64,000 nt of DNA, taken from contig CM042015.1 of assembly GCA_023525715.1 (NCBI GenBank), positions 88,804,750 through 88,868,749 of the forward strand, given 5' to 3'. Every line of letters starts with the position of its first letter. Position 1 is the first letter of the stretch. This stretch comes from Cichorium intybus. Its lineage: Eukaryota > Streptophyta > Magnoliopsida > Asterales > Asteraceae. Shown here one piece after another: positions 36,230 to 48,905 of the stretch. Position numbers and translations under genes: made by a program. The notes beneath the pieces were generated by a model. It was not told the DNA's origin. It worked only from the letters and a program-made list of their open reading frames with translations, and did no database searches.

Positions 36230-37974
36230 AGTTGCGAGGCGGCACCAGCAGCCTTCGAGTCGCGACCACACCCTTGGTCGAGTCTCGAGGTGGCGCCAGC
36301 AGAAACATGTAGTGAGTCTCCTGCCAAGTGATTTTCAATTTTGAGTTTTGGTCCAAAACTTGTCCGTTTGACCCCAAATTTTGAACATAGGTCTATTATG
36401 GCCCAAAACTTTATGAAAATTTGTCGGAATCGAAATACGACCCTCCGAGGATACTGTAGTAAAATACGTATAAAATAGGATTTAACTAAAGTTGGTCATT
36501 TAAAAGTTATAGACTTGTTATGACCTATATTGGTATAATAAGGACTCTAAGGAGTTATAGAGTCAGTTAGCATGAATTTTAATGTATAATATGTTAAATA
36601 TAGGTTCATGCAAAGTGATTATTGGTTCCAAAAGAGTATAAATACAAGGAACGTGTAGTCAATCTTCTAGCAATACATAAGGTGAGTACATGCAGTATTT
36701 TTACCCATTCTGGGGTACATGGCAAGTAAGTATTTTCAAGATTTCTTATAAAATTTCTAAATGTGAAATTATATGCAAGAGTATTATTTCTAACTTGTTT
36801 GTGAAAGTATAATGTTATATTTGAAGTTATGTTTTGGTCTATGAGACAATAATGTGAAAGTATGTTTTGGTCTATGAACCAATTATGTGAAAGTATATTT
36901 TGAATACAAGTTATACATGTTTGAAAGTATAGATAGGCATATAGCCATAAAATGTTTAAAAAGTATGTTTTGGTTACAAATTGTATATGTTTTCAAGTAT
37001 GAAATGGCGTATAGCCACAAGATGTTTGGAAAGTATGATTTGACATTAAACCTAAAATGTTATAAAGACATGTTTTAAACATATGGTTTATGTGAAACGA
37101 AAGTTATGTATTTGGCATCTAGCCATAAAGACATAAAGTGATGTAGTTTGGCACCTAGCCACAAGTTTTATGTATATGAGAAATGTTCAAGCAAGCAGCA
37201 AGTATTTTGTATGACTGGTAATTGTAGCAAGCAGCGTTAGTAAGGGAACTATGTTCCAACCTACCCGGGTTAGGTAAGGGGTCTACTGGGGAAAAAGCCC
37301 CATCGCGAAGTAGATCGCCTCAGCACTTCTATGGTGAGGATTGATCCGTTCTTTCTAGCCATAGAGACTTGGGGTATCACTTATGGTGATTAAAGCCCTA
37401 AGTATAAAAATCCAGCAAGCTTATAAAACCAGTCAAAGAAACTAAGAAAAAAAAAGCTATTTTTGAAAAGTATATTATGAAGTGAATTTGAAAAAAATAA
37501 AGAGTTATAGTATGATACTACTATAAGTTTTGAAAGATGTTATTTTTGTAAAGTATGTTATGAAATGATTTCGAGAAGTAAAGTGTTATAGTATGTTAAT
37601 ACTATAAAGTTTTGACAGAAGTTTTATGTTATAAGTTTTATAAAAGTTGGAAAAGAAGTTAAAGGTTTGAGTCTAAAACTCATGTAACTCACGAGACATT
37701 ATTGTCTTACGTGTTTTATGTTTTGCCATGTATTCCAGGTTAAATGCTATGCTATAATTGGATGAAGTTTAGCTGGAGTGGAGCCCACATAGCTCCTATC
37801 TTGGACTCAAGGTTTAATCCTTTCTTGCTTACTATGGTTAGTTTTGGTATGGATTTGTAACACCCACTGTTTTTAAACATGTAAATGATCGGTTTTTGAT
37901 AAACCGTATTTTTGTATTCATGTATTTATACGAAAAAACATAGTATTTGAAAACAGTAGAAATGGGGTGTCACA
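36230..37974 (+). repeat. LARD 3' LTR, right piece
   Basis: Continues the LTR from the AGTTG duplication (36230-36234) to GTGTCACA. It matches 12168-13921 with scattered substitutions. The structured motif recurs at 37280-37316. The ttat-loop hairpin recurs at about 37691-37707 as gagaca/tgtctt, one wobble change from the 5' LTR. Confidence 0.95.
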
Positions 37975-37979
37975 CGTAA

Positions 37980-39322
37980 CACTAATCACGACTTCCAAAT
38001 CAGCGACTCCTTCAAAATTGGAACTACTGATCACGTCGACATCTCTTTCACGATTCCAAATAATCACAAACCTAAATTGCTGCAGCAATGATCGATTACT
38101 CTCTGATCTGAAATCGAGATTTTCTATGAAACAGCAACAGGTATTTAGATGCATGAAAGAAAAATACGAGTAGAAGAATTAAGATACCTGATGAATAAAC
38201 TAATTTCGTCACATAAATAGTTTGATCTATCCTTCGTTGACGTTGGGGTTAGGAGGTGTGGATTCATCGGACGGAAGCGATCGAAACTTAAAAGATTAGG
38301 TTTCCCACAAAATCTTTAGAACCCGTGAAAAGAGAATCCTTAACAATTTCATGCAATTCTCGATCACAATCAGGATCCATCGAGACATCAGCAACATGAG
38401 ACATCAAAACTAATCCAGCACCATTTTGAACACCCACAGACTCCATTGGAGAATAAATTTCGAGATTTTTCTGTGAATTTCTAATATCATAGGATTCCAT
38501 ATTCTCAATCAATGTGAACAGTTCCAAATCAGTTCTATCAACATCAGAAACTAATCCAATATCATCCTTATTCTAATTCCGATCCAAATATCGATTCTTA
38601 ACAGAGGATATATTAATTTCAAAAGAACTGTTAGCAATAGTCGAAATCTCGGCATCAGTTCGAGAATTAATCAAATCCACAACAATTGAATTCGAAATAA
38701 CAGAAGAATCATCAACGCTAACACCCTTTTACACTGAATTCAGCAATTGATTCGATTCCAAACCCATATCGATCGAAAAAAAATTGCTAAGTCGGAACTA
38801 CCATTTGCGATTTCCAATTCCGGATCGACTTTACCAGACTCAATCGAGTTTATAGCAACTGAAATAGAAGGTTTACCTGCTGAAATCGTTCCATTATCTC
38901 CATTTTGCATAGTCGAAACCGAACTCAAAACCCCTTCATGCGAAATCGAGAACCCACCACCAAACAAGAATTTTGGAGTTGGATTTTTGATTCTTGCAGA
39001 TGAATGGGATGAACTTGCTGCTTCAAATGTATGATTCTGATGGCTTACTCTACCACGACTCCTCATAATCGGACCGATTCCTCCACCTTCTTCTTTCTTC
39101 CGCGACTTTGGCGATTTACGATCAGGGGGTCTGTTAAATTGGAATCGAACATCTAATATGGCAACCGAAGCTTAGATACACTATAATGGGTAAGAATCGA
39201 GCACTGTAGCTACCGGGAAACACTCCGACAGTCGGAAATTGGTCCCAAAGTGGTGAAAAACGTAAGAAAAACGAGAGAGAAATTTTAGAGAGAGAAAGTA
39301 GAGAGAGAAATTTTTTCACAAT
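37980..39322 (-). pseudogene. Decayed coding fragment inside the split inverted-repeat element
   Basis: On the minus strand a stretch of about 300 codons can be followed from about 39066 down to 38285 with one frameshift near 38755 and at least two in-frame stops. Recognisable stretches are MRSRGRVSHQNHTFEAASSS, FLFGGGFSISHEG, VLMSHVADVSMDPDCDREL and DSLFTGSKDFVG. I do not recognise the family. Its position between inverted arms (10797-10952 and 39323-39470) suggests a gene fragment or an old ORF carried by a Mutator-like (Pack-MULE-type) element. A LINE or gag-like origin is an alternative. It follows directly after the LARD target duplication. Confidence 0.5.
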
Positions 39323-39540
39323 GATTCGATTTTGGCTAGGAGTATTTTAGGAAATTTGGTATTCTTTGCTTTAAAGATAATTTGTTTTTATTTATAAAAA
39401 GATTATTACTTATTAAATAAAAATTTTGGATATATATAAGAGTTTTTATGGTTTTTAGGGATATATACGTAATTCGCAATTTCGTAAGGATATAGGCGTA
39501 AATAGACCAGTTTTTAAGGGTATATATGAAATTTTCCATT
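39323..39540 (-). repeat. Right inverted repeat of the split DNA element
   Basis: 39323-39470 pair with 10797-10952. The arm seems to continue to about 39540 with further copies of gggatatata-like words (tagggatatatacg, aaggatataggcg, aagggtatatatg). This is sub-terminal repetition common in Mutator-like ends. No target duplication found. Confidence 0.6.
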
Positions 39541-40700
39541 AATTTAAATAACATCATGAGTGATGGGGCGGTTATGGAATTATGAGGCTTTAGAAGGACT
39601 TAAATTGTACTATTTGAAAGTCGCATAGCCATAAGTTACAATTGGGGAAGCCGGTTCTAATCGTGTTCGAGCCTTCGTCTGCATATCAGACGCCACCCCA
39701 ACCACGATGATTGAGAGATTACAGGTTGTAGGGAGAGAGGAGATGCTAGAGAGAAAGTTAGCGGGAGTGAGGGAGAAGAGTATCGTTTCCGGTGAGTTTC
39801 CAGCGAGTCTTTGCCTCTTTGGGTGGAAGCAGCAAGCTCCGATGATGGTTTCTATTAAGTCGTTTCCTGTATTAAGACCATCTCTAAGATGGTAAGCTTC
39901 CATTGAACCTGGAGAAGCGAGGGTGGTAGAGTGCAGGCGGCGAGAATTCAAGGAGATGAGAGAGAGAGAGAGAGAGGTATGATGGTTTGGGTTTCTTCTC
40001 CGGAAATCCGCTGCTGGTGCAAGATGTCGCCGATGGGCTACATGAAGGAGGCGAGGGAGTGAAGCGGTGGGTATTGGCGGGTGTCATCGGAGAAGAAGGC
40101 TCAGTCGGAAATGGAGATTCATGTCCGACCAGGAAGGAGCTTGGTGATGGGCGGGGCTGGAATCTGTTTGCAAGATGCGAAGACGAGGAGGGAGGCGGCG
40201 GTGAACGGAGCAACAGAGGGTTTTACCCGGCTGGTTGGATTGGATATAGAAGAAGTGCGAGTCGGGATCGGTTCAACATCGCCGGAGAGGAAAGAATGAT
40301 CGGGACTGGTGGTGCGTCGCTTAGTCTCCGACGTAGAGGAGTACCTTCGTACTTGAGAAGGGTACCGGTGGTCAGGTGGGGGAAGGCGGTGCCTAGTCGA
40401 CGTCGTCTGAGCAGAGAGCGGGGGTAACGCCGTTGTGATGAGTTCGCCGCCGGAGAAAAGCTGAGAGAGGATCGAGAACTTGGGCTAAGGAGGAGCAGAC
40501 TGGTGGGGTTTGAATGTTGGCATGGGGCGGAGGTGGCTCACCATCGCCGGAGATGGTGGTATCGCCGGAGAAGATGGTGGCGATCGGAGCTTGTTTGGAG
40601 GCTGCGAATGCCTGCGATTGGAAAAGAACAACTCGTTGAAGTCTTGAGGTATTCAACGTTGATCTGTTTGACCCCATATTAGGTTATGAATTAATTTCAT
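39541..40700. other. Unclassified GC-richer region
   Basis: More GC-rich than its surroundings, with many cgccggag/gatggtggc words and a (GA)n run at 39957-39976. On the minus strand an ORF of 97 codons starts at 39903 (MEAYHLRDGLNTGND) behind a CT-rich leader. Two more minus-strand ORFs (39884-40213 and 40393-40677) are Pro/Ser-rich. None shows a domain I know. The region could be the 5' part of a lost gene or the leader of a retroelement. Confidence 0.3.
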
Positions 40701-41439
40701 TCCGGTGGGCCGAACATATAACTTTTTGGGTTGCTTGCTGTGGTTAATATACTAGGCTTATTTGTCATAATTGGGCTAGTGGATTGGAGAATCAAACTCA
40801 TTTAATCGGGCTATTCATAGACTTAATTAATCGTAATTTAACTTCGGTATTAGAAATAACATAAATATTTAAACGAGTTAAATCATAAAGATGCGTTTTT
40901 AATTATACGATGAAATTTTGGAAACTTTTATTTAACAAAGTAAATAACATTCAAAATAAGTGCTTAAGCAGGATGAGTCGTCTGGAACTATTTATAATCT
41001 AGAAAATTAAACTTAGTCACCATATAGACATAAGTTCAATGATTAGATGAGACATTTAAGTTTGAGAAATAGCCCTTAGAACACGTATTAATTTTTATAC
41101 ATTGGGTCATAGGAAAATGGATGAAAGAGGAGATGAAGTCTAGACACAACAAGATTATACGAATTATTGTTGACTTTTCAGTCGGCACTAAGGTGAGTTT
41201 ACCGGGAGTACACATCCTTACTATTATCTTTTGTGTGTGTTATCATCTATTTTCATGCATGCTTTTATGTGTTAATTGTTATAAGAGTACTATGTGTGCA
41301 TTGCATGAAATGAGTCATTTTTAAAGATGTTTCAAACAAAAACTATGATGTTGTTTTTGAAAGACGTTTTGAGCATCCTATTGTGCATTGCATTTCAAAT
41401 AGGATGGGATAGACTGTGTGAGCCTTTGAGACCGAGTTT
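40701..41439. other. AT-rich intergenic stretch
   Basis: No gene recognised. ORFs at 41121 and 41327 have no family features. A stretch around 41150-41300 (aaggtgagtttaccgggagt) faintly recalls the transcribed part of gypsy LTRs, but not enough to call. Confidence 0.35.
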
Positions 41440-41913
41440 TTCCCTTTTCTCCCAAATCACAACAAGTTCGCTTTTTCAAATTCCCAAAAGAAATCATCTA
41501 CAATATCAAATATTCTTAAGAAACTATTCCATTTTTTGATAAAAAAAAATGAGTAGTTCTTAAAACAATTCGATACAGTAGGTGATTTTCCCGAGAAACC
41601 GAAGACGAACCCGTTGTGGTTGAATGGAAAACAAATTGTTTGTACTGTATTAATCTTGTAGTAGATGCAACAACTAAATCAATGCCGCCATAATCAATCA
41701 CTATTTAATTTGGTTGTTTCCTCTCTCCAAGATCAATACCCACAAACAGTCACTTTTCTCCCAAATCACAACGAGTTCGCTTTATCAATTTCCCAAAAGA
41801 ATCATATACACTACCGATTTTTTTTAGAAACTATTCTTTTTTGTCAAAAATGAGTAGTTCTTGACAAAATTCGATATAGTAAGTGATTTTTCCTGAGAAA
41901 CCGAATACGAAAC
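41440..41913 (+). repeat. 305-bp satellite, array A (about 1.5 units)
   Basis: Starts at the word cccaaatcacaacaagttcg and includes the landmarks aatgagtagttcttaaaaca, taggtgattttcccgagaaa and accgaatacgaaac. It is cut by the LTR at 41914. Confidence 0.85.
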
Positions 41914-42391
41914 TGTAAGTCCCAAGCTAATCAAACGGTATCAATCTAACACGTTTGGTGCGGAAATCCAACCGTGATATGAATTAAACCACAAGAAACA
42001 AGGAGATTACTATCAATATTCAATGCACACTTTACTAGAATAAAGTCAGGTACATAAGATTCTTGATTGCTTGAATGCAAGAATATTCTCTCTAGCTAGG
42101 CACGCACTCCAAAACAACCAACTAGAATAAATGACGGCTACATTGTCCTTATATACCTACGCATGACATCACCTAAACCCTAAGCCTATCCGTCAAAAGC
42201 CCACCGAAATCATGAGCCTGGCCCAACCGAAAACCAAGGATTTTCGGTCAACATCACCAAAATTCAGGGGGATTTCGGTCAAGACCGAAATTGCCCAGCA
42301 AGGCCCAAATGGTCTTCATTTTAGCCCATAAGCTCTTGGATTTGGTCCGTTTAAATGCACAGATTAAACCAACAATAATTATGACCCAACA
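41914..42391 (-). mobile_element. Inverted Ty1/copia-type LTR
   Basis: 478 bp. On the minus strand it runs TGTTGGGTCATAATT ... GGGACTTACA. It is preceded, in that orientation, by a purine tract (ccaaggggagat, 42392-42403), so it is a 3' LTR. It was inserted in satellite array A. The element's internal part lies to the right, and no second LTR or target duplication is found within the window, so it is truncated. Confidence 0.7.
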
Positions 42392-43817
42392 ATCTCCCCT
42401 TGGTTTAATGCTTTCATTTGTCTTCAAGCTTTGTCTTGATCTTGGCTTCGATTCTACACTGCAATAGTATTCTAACAATATCCCCCTCAAGCGAAAATCG
42501 GGTGTAGATGTTAAAAGCTTTCAGCACATTGCATAGACATCTTTATCTTCGGATTGGACTGTCTTTAGATTTAACTTTGAACGCGCATTGGGTACGGGCT
42601 TCAGCATAGGTCTTGAATCAGCACATCCAGCTTTGATTTGTCTTTGACCGGAACATGGAGTCTGATTCTACATCTTTTCTTCTTGATCACATGAAGGTGA
42701 AAATGTAGCAACGAACTGATTGAGGAGGAATTCAACACAGCTTGTCACATGGATTTATGCTTCACATTCTCCGGGAATAAAAGGTCTGTGTCCAAATTCT
42801 TGAACTTCACTTTTATTGGCATTTCTTGATTGGAACGATGACTGCAAATCATGTGGGTCACTAGTCATAAAACTCTCACCACAATTGTTCAAGGACCCAT
42901 CCTTGGCTCAGGACGAGACTTCTCGTAGTATCTGTGTGAACTCGGAGGAACACACTATGATTGTTTGAGAATCGGAGAACTACTCGTGGCCGTTTTGATT
43001 TTGGCCCCTGCATATCCTTGATCAAAGATCTCAAAGCAGTTATCAAGTCAACAAGTTGACTTGGCTCTTGGCGAGACGTTCAATGGTATCCAAATTCTGC
43101 GGAGGTGTACCATCCTAGTGCCAATTTTGAATCCGGTGAAGTTGTTGGGGTCTCATAGCTATTGTGGTAAACAACAACGATCACTGACCCAGAGTTTCAA
43201 TGTTTCATCAATGCGAGGTAAAATCACCATTGAGTCACAAACATCTTCATTAGAAGAAAATTAGGGTCAAGAGTGCTATGAGCGTGTAATATGTCTTGGT
43301 TACTAGACATACCCATCGGCTAGACTTTCGAATTGTCATCAGTGTATGGTTTATTACACTGAGTCATCCAACTCTTGAATTAGAAGACTTGTAGGTAAGA
43401 ATGGTTGTTGATGCCTCACATCTACTAATGGTGTTGTAGCAGAGATCACTGGTATAGAGTTTCGAAATATCATCATCACTTGGTTTTAAATGATGAATCG
43501 TCTATGTCTTGCAACAAAAAATAGAGGTGGTTGAGAATAGATTGTTGCGTGTGATAGATTACGGTACGCAATCTAACCATCGACATAGAATTTTTAACTC
43601 TCGACTCTGAGTGGCTTTACTCAAAGTGTCTAGAAATTCATGTTGCAGAAAACTTTACGGTTGGTTAGAGAAGAAGGTTGTTAGTGCTTCATACTCATTA
43701 TGGTGTACCAATGAGAATCATCAGCACAAGTTGATGTGTCTCAGCAGTGAGTGGTTTATCTCAGTGCATCGTCGACCGGTAAGGAATGTCTTAACGAGTC
43801 ACGGTAATAGTGAGTCA
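42392..43817 (-). mobile_element. Probable internal remnant of the inverted copia element
   Basis: Contiguous with the purine tract of the LTR at 41914-42391, and bounded on the right by satellite. It shows no RT or RNase H and no long ORF. It may be the non-coding 3' internal segment of a copia element whose coding part was deleted. Repeated words (gagtc..tcagtg, ttgttg.tgcctcac..) suggest internal duplications. Confidence 0.4.
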
Positions 43818-46800
43818 CATCTCACAAACAGTCTCTTTTCTCCCAAACCACAACGAGTTCACTTTTCCAAATTCCCAAACCACAACGAGTTCGCTTTTCC
43901 AAATTCCCAAAACAAATCATCAACACTATCAAATTTTCTTGATAAACTATTATTTTTTGTCAAATACGAGTAGTTCCAAAACAATTCGATACAGTATGTG
44001 ATTTTTCCTAAGATATTAAATACGAAACTGTTGTGGTCCAAGAGAAAACAAATTGGTTGTAATATATTGATCTTGGAGTAAGTGCAACAACTTAATCAAA
44101 GCCACCAATGATCAATCACTATTTAGTTTTGTTGTTGCTCGTCTCCATACCTCACAAACAGTCTCTTTTCTCCCAAACCACAACGAATTCTCTTTTTCAA
44201 ATTCCCAAAAGAAATAAACAACAATACAAAATTTCCTTAAGAAACTATTCCTTTTTTTTTTTTGTCAAAAATGAGTAGTTTCTAAGTAAATTCGATACAA
44301 TAGGTGATTTTTCCCGTGAAACCGAAGACGAAACCGTTGTGGTCGAATGGAAAACAAATTATTTGTACTGTATTGATCTTGGAGTAGGTACAACAACTAA
44401 ATCAAAGCCACCATAATCAATCATTATTTAATTTTGTTGTTTTCTATCTCCAACATCAATACCCACAAACAATCACTTTTCTCCTAAACCATAACTAGTT
44501 CGTTTTATCAATTTCCCAAAAGAAATCATCTACACTACCGAATGTTTTTTGAGAAACTATTCCTTTTTGTAAAAAATGAGTAGTTCTTGAAAAAACTTGA
44601 TATACTAGGTGATTTTTCTCAAAAAACTGAATACGAAACCGTTGTGGTCCAAGATAAAACAAATTGCTTGTATCGTATTGATCTTGGAGTAGGTGCAACA
44701 ACTAAACCGAAGCCACCAATGAACAATCACTATTTAATTTTGTTGTTGCTTGACTCCAAGATCAATATCTCACAAACAGTCTCGTTTCACCCAAACCACA
44801 ACGAGTTCGCTTTTTCAATTTCCCAAAGGAAATCATCTACAATACCGAATTTTTGTTAAGAAACTTCTCCTTTTTGTCAAAAATGAGTAGTTCCTTAAAA
44901 AATTAGAAATTGTAGGTGATTTTTCCCGAGAAACCGAATACGAAACCGTTGTGGTCCAAGAAAAAACAATTTGTTAGAACTGTATTAATAATGCAGTAGG
45001 TGCAACAACTTAATCAAAGCCACCAATGATTGATCACTATTTAATTTTCTTGTTTCTCGTCTCCAAGATCAAATACCTCACAAATAGGCTCTTTTATCCA
45101 AAACCACAACCAGTTCGCTTTTTCAAATTCCGAAAAAAATCATCTACATTGTCGAATTTTCTTGAGAAACTATTCTTTTTGTCAAAAATGAGTAGTTCCT
45201 AAAAAATTCGATACAGTAGGTGATTTTTCCCGAGAAAGTTGAATACGAAACCATTGTGGTCCAAGAGAAAACAAATTGTTTGTACTTTATTGATCTTCGA
45301 GTAAGTGCAACAACTAAATCAAAGCTGCCAATGATCAATCACTATTTAATTTTGTGTTGCTTGTCTCCAAGATCACATACCTCACAAACAGTCTCTTTTC
45401 TCCCAAACCACAACGAGCTCGCATTTTCAAATTTTCAATAGAAGTCTTCTACAGTACCGAATTTTCATAAGAAACTATTCATCTTTTTGTCAAAAAATGA
45501 GTAGTTTCTAAAAAATTCGATACAGTAGGTGATTTGTTCCGAGAAATTAAAGACGAAACCGTCGTACTCGAAAAGAAAACAAATTGTTTGTATTGTATTG
45601 ATCTTGGAGTAAGTGCAGCAACTAAATCAAATCCGCCATAATCAATCACTATTTAATTTTGTTGTTGTCTGTCTCCAAGATCACTACCCACAAACAGTCA
45701 TTTTTCTCCCAAACCTCAACGAGTTCGCTTTATCAATTTCCCAAAAGAAATCATCTATAATACCAAATTTTTTAGAGAAACTATTCTTGTTTGTCAAAAT
45801 GAGTAGTTCTTGAAAAAAAATAGATATAGTAGTTGATTTTCCCGAGAAACCGAATACGAAACCGTTGTGGTTCAAGAGAAAACAATTTTTTTTGTAACGT
45901 ATTGATCTTGGAGTAGGTGCACAATTAAATCAAAGCCGTCAATGATCAATCACTATTTTAATATAGTTGTTGCTCGTCTCCAAGATCAAATACCTCACAA
46001 ACAGTCTCTTTTCACCCAAACCACGACGACTTCGTTTTTTCAAATTTCTAAAGAAATCATCTACACTACCGAATTTTCTTGAGAAACTATTATTTATTGT
46101 CAAAAATGTGTAGTTCCTAAAAAATTCAATACAGTAGGTGATTTTTCCCGAGAAATTGAATACGAAACCGTTGTGGTCCAAGAGAAAAAAATTGTTTGTA
46201 CTGTATTAATATTAGAGTAAGTGCAACAACTTAATCAAAGCCACCAATGATCAATCACTATTTAATTTTGTTGTTGCTTGACTCCAAGATCAATACCTCA
46301 CAAAATGTTTTTTATTCTCCCAAACTACAACGAGTCCGCTTTTTCAAAATTTCCAAAAGAATTTTTTTGAGAAACATTTTTTTTGTCAAAAATGAGTAGT
46401 TCCTGCAAAAATTCGATATTGTAGGTGATATTTCCCGAGAAACCGAATACGAAACCGTTGTGGTCCAAGAGATAACAAATTGTTTGTACTGTATTAATAT
46501 TAGAGTAAGTGCAACAACTTAATCAAAGCCACCAATGATCAATCATTATTTAATTTTGTTGTTGCTCGTCTCCAAGATCAGATACCTCACAAATAGTCTC
46601 TTTTCTCTCAAGCCACAACGAGTTCGCTTTTTCAATTCCTAAAGAAATCATCTACACTGCCGAATTTCCTTGAGAAACTATTATTTTTTGTCAAAAATGT
46701 GTAGTTCCTAAATAATTCGATACAGTAGGTGATTTTTCCCCAAAAATTGAATACGAAAACGTTGTGGTCCAAGAGAAAACAAATTGTTTGTAGTGTATTG

Positions 46801-47146
46801 ATCTTGGAGTAAGTGCAACAACTAAATTAAAGCCACGAATGATCAATCACTATTTAATTTTGTTGTTGGTTGACCCCAAGATCAATACCTCACAAACAGT
46901 TTTTTATTCTCCCAAACTACAACGAGTTCGTTTTTTCAAATTTCCAAAAGAAATCATCCACAATACCAAATTTTTTTGAGAAACTTTTCCTTTTTAAAAA
47001 AAATGAGTAGTTCCTTCAAAAATTCGATATTGTAGGTGATATTTCCCGAGAAACCGAATACGAAACCGTAGTGGTCCAAGTGATAACAAATTGTTTACAC
47101 TGTATTAATATTAGAGTAAGTGCAACAACTTAATCAAAGCCACCAA
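43818..47146 (+). repeat. 305-bp satellite, array B (about 11 units)
   Basis: Head-to-tail monomers with period about 301-311 bp. The landmark ctcacaaacagtctc (or a close variant) recurs near 43826, 44151, 44462, 44768, 45073, 45379, 45685, 45991, 46292, 46586 and 46886. Other constant words are ccacaacgagttcgcttttt, gaaatcatctacactaccga, aatgagtagttcct, gtggtccaagagaaaacaaa and tgatcaatcactatttaatt. Monomers differ from each other by several percent with small indels. Early monomers carry local duplications (43840-43910). Confidence 0.92.
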
Positions 47147-47812
47147 TTGGGCGGTGTTGTTCTCTAACATCCCTAGAATTGGAAGAACTCGGAAAAGCAC
47201 ACCTTTAAGTCTTAGGGTAAACTGTAGGGCTTCAATTAAATGATCATAGCACCAAAAAGATATTCAATTTACAATCACCCAAAAAAAGACTCATTAGAAT
47301 GCCAGAAAGATGGATAGAGGACTAACCATCAGAAGTAGCAAAGTCTGCAAGTATTTGAACCATAGCTGGCAAAGCTAAATTTTGTGCTGACAAGTGAAGA
47401 AATAGTTCTTCCATCTTCTACAATGTGAATAAATCAAAGAATATGAAAAGTCAGGCATACATTTTGGAACAAAGATAGATTTGAAGGAATGAGAACATTC
47501 TTTTTTGACTGTTTATGTTTACTTATCAGGTCTCGTAAATGAGAACCAATTGCAACAAGTAGAAATGAAGCAGCCCTTTGCGAATCAACTTTTATTTCCT
47601 ATATGAAATGTAAAAAAGCATCGTATTACTGAATTTGGGACTGTTAACCATTACAGAAACAAAACTAAAAAAGAGACAACCAAAATAACCTTTGATGAAA
47701 TGATCTAAGTAGTGGCAAGTTTGGTCATATAAGAGGGGTCAACTTCTGCTTCTTCCAGGGCACTAATTGCAATCGACATTACTTGAAATACACCAGCAAT
47801 ATTCCCAAACCT
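47147..47812 (-). pseudogene. SGR6/MROH1-like HEAT-repeat protein, four-exon fragment
   Basis: Read on the minus strand there are four exon-like pieces in order. The first, 47690-47812, reads RFGNIAGVFQVMSIAISALE with an in-frame TAG. The second, 47527-47598, reads EIKVDSQRAASFLLVAIGSH then LRDL. The third, 47327-47417, reads MEELFLHLSAQNLALPAMVQ then ILADFATSD. The fourth, about 47147-47240, reads EALQFTLRLKGVLFRVLPIL. These follow the order expected in plant SHOOT GRAVITROPISM 6-type proteins, large HEAT-repeat proteins involved in endomembrane function and gravitropism. Defects are the TAG, a donor changed from GT to AT after the second piece, and a 1-base loss near 47174. The family name is from memory and should be checked. 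The fragment sits inside the satellite. Confidence 0.65.
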
Positions 47813-47852
47813 CTGCCAATAACACAAGAACAAAATTACTTGAAATACACAA

Positions 47853-48905
47853 GCTTGTCTCCAAGATCAAATAGCTCACAAATAGACTCTTTTCTCTCAA
47901 ACCACAACGAGTTCGCTTTTTCAATTTCCCAAAAGAAATCATCTACAATACTAAATTTTCTGGAGAAACTATTCCTTTTTGTGAAAAATAAGTAGTTCCA
48001 AAAAAAATTCGATATAGTAGGTGATTTTTCCCGAAAAACCAAAAACGAAACCGTTGTGCTCCAAGAGAAAACAAATTGTTTGTACTGTATGGATCTTGGA
48101 GTGGGTGCACATCTAAATCGGAGCCACCAATAATCAATCACTATTTAATTTTGTTGCTACTTGACTCCAAGATATACCTCGCAAACAATCTCTTTTCTCT
48201 CAAACCACAACGAGTTCGCTTTTTCAAATTTCCCAAGGAAATCATCTACAATACCGAATTTTCTTGAAAAACTATTAGTTTTTCTTAAAAATTAGTAAAT
48301 ACTAAAAGAATTCGATATAGTAGGTGATTTTTCCCGAGAAACCGAATACGAAACCGTTGTGGTCCAAGAGAAAACAAATTGTTTGTAAAGTATTGATCTT
48401 GGAGTAGGTGTAACAACTAAATCAAAGCCACCAATAATCAATCACTATTTAATTTTGTTGATGCTTGACTCCAAGATTAATACCTCACAAACAGTCTCTT
48501 TTCTCCCAAACCGCAACGAGTTTGCTTTTTAAATTCCCAAAAGAAATCATCTACATTGCCGAATTTTCTTGAGAAACAATTCTCTTTTGTCAAAAATGAG
48601 TAGTTTCTAAAAGAATTCGGTACGATAGGTGATTTTTCCCGAGAAATTGAATACGAAATCGTTGTGGTCCAAGAGAAAACAAATTGTTTGTAAGGTATTG
48701 ATCTTGGAGTGGGTGCAACAACTAAATCAAAGCCACGAATGATCAATCACTATTTAATTTTGTTTTTGCTCGTCTCCAAGATCAAATAGCTCACAAACAG
48801 ACCATTTTCTCTCAAACCACAACGAGTTCGCTTTTTCAAATTCCCAAAAGAAATCATCTACACTACCGAATTTTCTTGAGAAACTACTCCTTTTTGTCAA
48901 AAACA
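47853..48905 (+). repeat. 305-bp satellite, array C (about 3.4 units)
   Basis: Units start near 47873, 48173, 48484 and 48791, with the same landmarks as array B. The last unit is replaced after ctcctttttgtcaaaaa by a unique segment (acatcttagcaccgctctca...). Confidence 0.9.

Noticed and set aside
37887..38173. ORFs across the LARD/host junction near 38 kb
   Set aside because: They start in LTR or target-duplication sequence or read the wrong strand of the decayed ORF, so they cannot be genuine genes.
43818..47146. CRISPR-like or rDNA-spacer interpretation of the tandem array
   Set aside because: Monomers are contiguous at about 305 bp without spacers and no rRNA sequence is present; this is plant satellite DNA.
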